Source: Baffinella frigidus (lineage: Eukaryota > Cryptophyceae > Cryptomonadales > Baffinellaceae). From it: a stretch of 15,111 nt of DNA. The notes beneath the pieces are model-generated. The model had not been told where the DNA came from, searched no databases, and saw nothing but the letters and a program-made list of their open reading frames with translations. Positions 12,676 through 15,111 of the stretch are shown here, one piece after another. Positions within the stretch are counted from its first letter, which is position 1. Each line of letters starts with the position of its first letter. The stretch is from contig MU646385.1 of the NCBI GenBank assembly GCA_026770585.1, positions 631,218 to 646,328 of the forward strand, written 5' to 3'. The position numbers were made by a program, and so were the translations under genes.

Positions 12676-12779
12676 TATCCCTTAAGTGACCAGGCCTCCA
12701 AATTTGGGGGCCTGAGGTCCTAGGCTGGTCCTAGGGCCCTACGGTAGGGCGTATGAGCCTACTGGTCACTTAAGGGATA
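12676..12779. repeat. MITE family C, copy 3 (104 bp)
   Basis: The ends TATCCCTTAAGTGACCAGGC and ACTGGTCACTTAAGGGATA match over at least 15 bp, the best-preserved ends in the family. The core reads GGTCCTAGGGCCCTACGGTA then GGGCGTATGAGCCTACT, the same as copy 2. Confidence 0.9.
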
Positions 12780-12791
12780 TATTCGCGAGTA

Positions 12792-12945
12792 CGGGGGCAC
12801 CTCGCTCATAAGAAATCGCGCGCCCCCCCTAGGAACACCGACGTTCCAATGTTTCAATGTTTCAATGTTTGTAGGACCCTAGGCATGGTCCTACTGCAGG
12901 GTCCTGGCTAGGGGGGGGCTGTTTCTTATGAGCGAGGTACCCCTG
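12792..12945. repeat. MITE family A with an internal 8-bp microsatellite (154 bp)
   Basis: The left end is CGGGGGCACCTCGCTCATAA and the right end TTATGAGCGAGGTACCCCTG. TA is on each side. It is longer than other family A copies because of CCAATG-TTTCAATG-TTTCAATG-TTTG (about 12845-12871), inserted between the two halves of the CCTAGGACC core. Confidence 0.88.
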
Positions 12946-12973
12946 TACCCCTGCGGTCAACATCGCAGAAGCA

Positions 12974-13070
12974 GCGTTGGGTCCGGGCGTTAATGGCCTA
13001 ACTACCCGGTTTTCAGGACGTTACTCTATTAACGTGGGTCGTTCTGCGTTGGGTTCGGGCGCCAATGGCC
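12974..13070. repeat. Solo family D end between two 25-bp direct repeats
   Basis: GGCCTAACTACCCGGTTTTC and AGGACGTTACTCTA (12995-13028) match the right end of family D copy 3. It overlaps or follows GCGTTGGGTCCGGGCG-ATGGCC (12974-12998), which recurs at 13046-13070 with three changes. Confidence 0.65.
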
Positions 13071-13110
13071 CTTGTCTGTATTCAAGCACAGCACTGCTGC
13101 GGCACCGAGA

Positions 13111-13235
13111 GGATCCAATCAGGATCGATCTTCCCGATCGATCCTGATTGATCCTGATCCCGATCGATCCTGATTGGGAATCCATGCGAGATCTCGATCC
13201 CTCATCGAGGGAATCCATACGGGATCGATCTCGAT
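13111..13235. repeat. GATC-dense palindrome cluster
   Basis: In about 125 bp there are more than ten GATC sites arranged in overlapping palindromes. The longest is CCAATCAGGATCGATC (13115-13130) with its exact complement GATCGATCCTGATTGG (13162-13177); another is GGGATCGATCTCGATCCC. A second motif, GAATCCAT, occurs twice (13178-13185 and 13210-13217). No gene here. Confidence 0.75.
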
Positions 13236-14028
13236 CCCGGGCGTCCGGGTCCTGAGACGCGCGAGACAGCAGCAGATCTCTCGCCGTCGCTACTCGCGCC
13301 TCGCGGTGGCTCATCGCTGCCCCGCGATGCGCAAGGCGTTTTACGCGAGACCACTCGCCTCGGGAAGTGAGTACAGCGTCTAAGTCCGCCCCAGGGGCGT
13401 CTTTCCGAGGCGGGCCCGTCCCAGACCCCGCCCTCGACCTTGCGCGGGAGAGTGCGCCCACCCTCGCAGCCCTCCACGGACGAAGCGAGGCACGCCCTAC
13501 TAGCGCTGGCCCTCTCATCCATGCGAAAAAGGCTTCCCCCGCAATCCCAGGGGGGGCTCGTTGCTGCTCCCTGGAGCAGCGACAAATCCTGGGGGGTCCT
13601 ATGGTCCACGCACCTGGCGGAACTGTCCTATGGTCGAGACACCCCGCTAGGCTCCGACGGCGCGAGCAGCGCCGCTACCACTCGCCTGCTTCTGCTTAGG
13701 TCCCCCGCCCCCCCCGACCGGGCATTGAACGTGCTTGAAGGGGAAATAATTGACTTGGTCTGGGCAGACTTGGCGCCCATCAAGTGCTTAGCCCCCCCCG
13801 CCAGTCCCAGCCCCTCCGACCGTGAGAGCGATAGGCGAGGCCCGCTTCGTAGCCATGGGAGGGCATCTCATGTCCTCTCAGCAGGGGATGGGGCGCCTGC
13901 GCGGTGTGAAGACGGGCCCGAGAACGTTCCCGCCTAGGGCGGACCCACGACGGGCCCGCCTCAGAACGGACCCTAGGACGGGCCCGCCTCGGGCGGAGAG
14001 GAGACGACTTTAGAGGAGAGAGTCGACT
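13236..14028. other. GC-rich stretch with overlapping open frames, no gene called
   Basis: Frames of 100-165 codons are open on both strands (plus 13440-13937 and 13367-13699; minus 13021-13518 and 13202-13609), as expected in GC-rich DNA with few stops. None shows a domain, a preferred start or a poly(A) signal. The right part (13905-13995) holds diverged repeats of ACGGGCCCGCCTC spaced 20-40 bp, related to the minisatellite at 3814-3982. This may be the downstream flank of the RPA70 gene. Confidence 0.5.
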
Positions 14029-15027
14029 TTAGATGTTGTAGGACTGGATGCTCGCCAGCAGCTCCTTGGCGCCGGTGAGCCAGTTGACCTTGTTCACCTC
14101 CTGCAGAAGGGGATCAAATTGAGGATGGAGCTTGAGCAATTCCTTGGGGAGGAGGTGCGAATTCGCAACTTTTTCAAGACGGAAAAGGCTGAAACTCTAT
14201 CCTCGGTTTGATGGCTGTGGTGAGCCAGTTGACCGTGTTCACCTCCTGCATAGGGGGATAGGGCGTCAGTTGGCTGGATAGGGCGTCAGTTGGCAGGATA
14301 GGGCGTCAGTTGGCAGGATAGGGTTGGTGGATTACGGGGATACATTTCAGGGCCAATTGGCCTACGGTATTGACTGCGTAGGTCCTAGGGCTCCTAGCAT
14401 CACGCCTGGACGCTCTGCCTCACTCGGGTTGACTTGACTATTCTCAAGTTGACATGCTTCGTTCGCGGTGCACATCCGTCAATTTTCTGGCGGAAAAGAG
14501 GCCGGGCTCAAATTAGTGAGCCCGAATAGATGGAGATAGAGCTAGGACCTGCGGGGCACTTGATGCATGCCGCGAGAGCCGTTGCGGGGGTGCCCACGAC
14601 GTGTGGGCACCCCTCTCTCTCTCACACACACACTCTCTCTCTCTCTTTCTCTTTCTCTCTCGCGCTCTCTCTCGCGCTCTATGGTTGTGGGCACCCCCGC
14701 AACGGCAGGGTGCGTACCACGATGGTGTTCTTGACGCGCGTCTCGTCGTTGTACGTCTCTGGTTTGGGGTTTAGGGTTGAGGGTTTAGGGTTTAAGGTTT
14801 AGGGTTTAGGGTTTCAGGATTATGGTTTATGGTTTAGGGTTTAAGGTTTAGGGTTTAGGGTTTAAGGTTTAGGGTTTAGGGTTTAAGGTTTAGGGTTGAG
14901 AGTTGAGGGTTGAGGGTTGAGGGTTTAGGGTTTAGGGTTGAGAGTTTAGGGTTGAGGGTTGAGGGTTGAGGGTTGAGGGTTTACCGGCTTTCGCGCGCAC
15001 TTTCATGATGTACGGCTGGAAGATCGC
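14029..15027 (-). CDS. RPA1: Replication protein A large subunit (RPA70), last three exons, partial
   Basis: RPA70 is the large subunit of the nuclear trimeric single-strand-DNA-binding complex used in replication, repair and recombination. Three minus-strand exons join in phase. 14985-15027 encodes AIFQPYIMKVRAKA plus one base; 14718-14758 completes E and encodes TYNDETRVKNTIV; 14029-14100 encodes EVNKVNWLTGAKELLASIQS then YNI and TAA. The block F-x-KVRAK-ETYNDE-[ST]-R-[IV]-K is characteristic of the end of DNA-binding domain C, and the final helix is the part that assembles with the two smaller subunits. All boundaries are GT-AG: CGCAG|GCG, GCCG|GTAAAC, CCAG|AGAC, GTG|GTACGC, CTGCAG|GAG. 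About 50 C-terminal residues are in the window. Domain C's zinc ribbon and domains A and B lie beyond 15111. Exon positions are my prediction. Confidence 0.82.
14174..14245 (-). pseudogene. Duplicate of the RPA70 last-exon start inside the intron
   Basis: CCTATGCAG|GAGGTGAACA-GGTCAACTGG repeats the acceptor and first about 27 bases of the true last exon (14100 downward) with one substitution there (ACG for AAG, T for K). It then diverges: EVNTVNWLTTAIKPRIEFQP then FPS and TGA. Used in place of the normal exon it would keep the frame and give a 23-residue end, the same length as the normal EVNKVNW...SYNI. It lacks the helix-like KELLASIQSY residues, so it is either a decoy or pseudo-exon or an alternative C-terminus. 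Confidence 0.6.
14256..14325 (+). repeat. 20-bp tandem repeat, 3.5 units
   Basis: GGATAGGGCGTCAGTTGGCW starts at 14256, 14276 and 14296, with a partial unit at 14316. The copies are almost identical (CT or CA at the end). It lies between the exon-like duplicate and a family D fragment. Confidence 0.9.
14578..14706. repeat. Inverted repeat with 20-bp perfect ends around a CT microsatellite
   Basis: GCCGTTGCGGGGGTGCCCAC (14578-14597) is exactly complemented at 14687-14706. The left arm also pairs locally (GTGCCCAC-GACGT-GTGGGCAC). The interior is CT/CTTT/CTCGCG microsatellite (about 14611-14680). It lies 6 bases inside the RPA70 last intron, so the stem could place the donor GTACGC at the foot of a hairpin. 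Confidence 0.85.
14759..14984 (+). repeat. Telomere-like repeat filling an RPA70 intron
   Basis: The whole 226-base intron between the two upstream RPA70 exons is degenerate TTTAGGG (TTTAGGG, TTGAGGG, TTTAAGG variants). On the sense strand it runs GTAAACCCTCAACC to CCCCAAACCAG. The repeat supplies a C-rich tract and CTAAAC/CTCAAC strings resembling branch-point sequences. Confidence 0.8.
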
Positions 15028-15111
15028 CTGCGTGAGGGTTTGGGGTTGAGGGTTTGGGGTTTGGGGTTTGGGGTTTGGGGTTTGGGGTGTGGGGTTTGGG
15101 GTTTGGGGTGT
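15028..15111 (+). repeat. TTTGGGG-rich repeat at the window edge (upstream RPA70 intron)
   Basis: It consists mainly of TTTGGGG heptamers with a few TTGAGGG, and continues past the window. On the minus strand it ends CCCTCACGCAG, the acceptor of the 14985-15027 exon. It is more homogeneous and G-richer than the neighbouring array. Confidence 0.75.

Larger units (their letters stand above)
14101..14717 (-). other. RPA70 last intron, with exon-like duplicate and hairpin element
   Basis: 617 bases, GTACGC to CTGCAG on the minus strand. It contains a second exon-like copy (14174-14245), a 20-bp tandem array (14256-14325), a fragment of family D core (14358-14398) and the inverted-repeat element with a CT tract (14578-14706) just after the donor. 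Confidence 0.65.

Noticed and set aside
13021-13937. Overlapping frames of 110-165 codons on both strands.
   Set aside because: GC-rich DNA with few stops, no domain, no ATG at the frame starts for some, no poly(A) signal, and both strands equally open.
14530-14802. A 90-codon plus-strand frame with a Leu/Ser-rich stretch resembling a membrane segment.
   Set aside because: The Leu/Ser stretch is the CT microsatellite in translation, and the frame ends in telomere-like repeat.
14762-15111. A true chromosome end at the right edge.
   Set aside because: The repeat is degenerate, interrupted by well-formed RPA70 exons, and the exons upstream in the gene must lie beyond the window. It is interstitial as far as can be seen.

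Overview
The window is eukaryotic nuclear DNA, most likely from a unicellular alga. Three things point there: two RWP-RK transcription-factor genes (a family typical of green plants, algae and some other protists), degenerate TTTAGGG (plant/algal-type) telomere-like repeats, and genes with GT-AG introns and AATAAA polyadenylation signals. There are no operons or ribosome binding sites and no phage or bacterial features. The exact lineage cannot be decided from the sequence.

Layout. 1-2000: no convincing gene; dispersed repeats, several long hairpins and inverted-repeat elements. 2000-3540: a rearranged, partly duplicated segment holding two copies of an Arg/Ser-dipeptide (RS-domain) coding piece, the second broken, with an inserted 181-bp inverted-repeat element. 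3545-3985: two short tandem arrays. 4100-5905: hairpin repeats and a run of miniature inverted-repeat elements. 5970-6966 and 10078-11116: two diverged copies of one gene, each a 220-residue RWP-RK protein on the minus strand with its own AATAAA. 7192-8348: inverted-repeat composites around a GC-rich array. 8353-9317: a small unrecognised minus-strand gene with an acidic C-terminus, apparently with an intron of telomere-like repeat. 9600-10070 and 11340-13030: more palindromic elements. 13100-14000: a GATC-dense patch and GC-rich sequence without a gene I can defend. 14029-15027: the last three exons, minus strand, of the large subunit of replication protein A (RPA70); its introns are telomere-like repeat or hairpin sequence.

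The most notable things are: (i) RPA70 and the unrecognised gene both have introns built of TTTAGGG-like repeat, always with the C-rich strand as sense; (ii) several miniature inverted-repeat families with unrelated ends, flanked by TA, share one palindromic core rich in CCTAGG and CCTACNGTAGG; (iii) an internal filled-site/empty-site comparison shows a 181-bp element with 27-bp perfect ends; (iv) a second copy of the start of the last RPA70 exon, with its own acceptor, lies inside the preceding intron and would encode a different C-terminus of the same length. All calls are by eye; no alignment or search was run.
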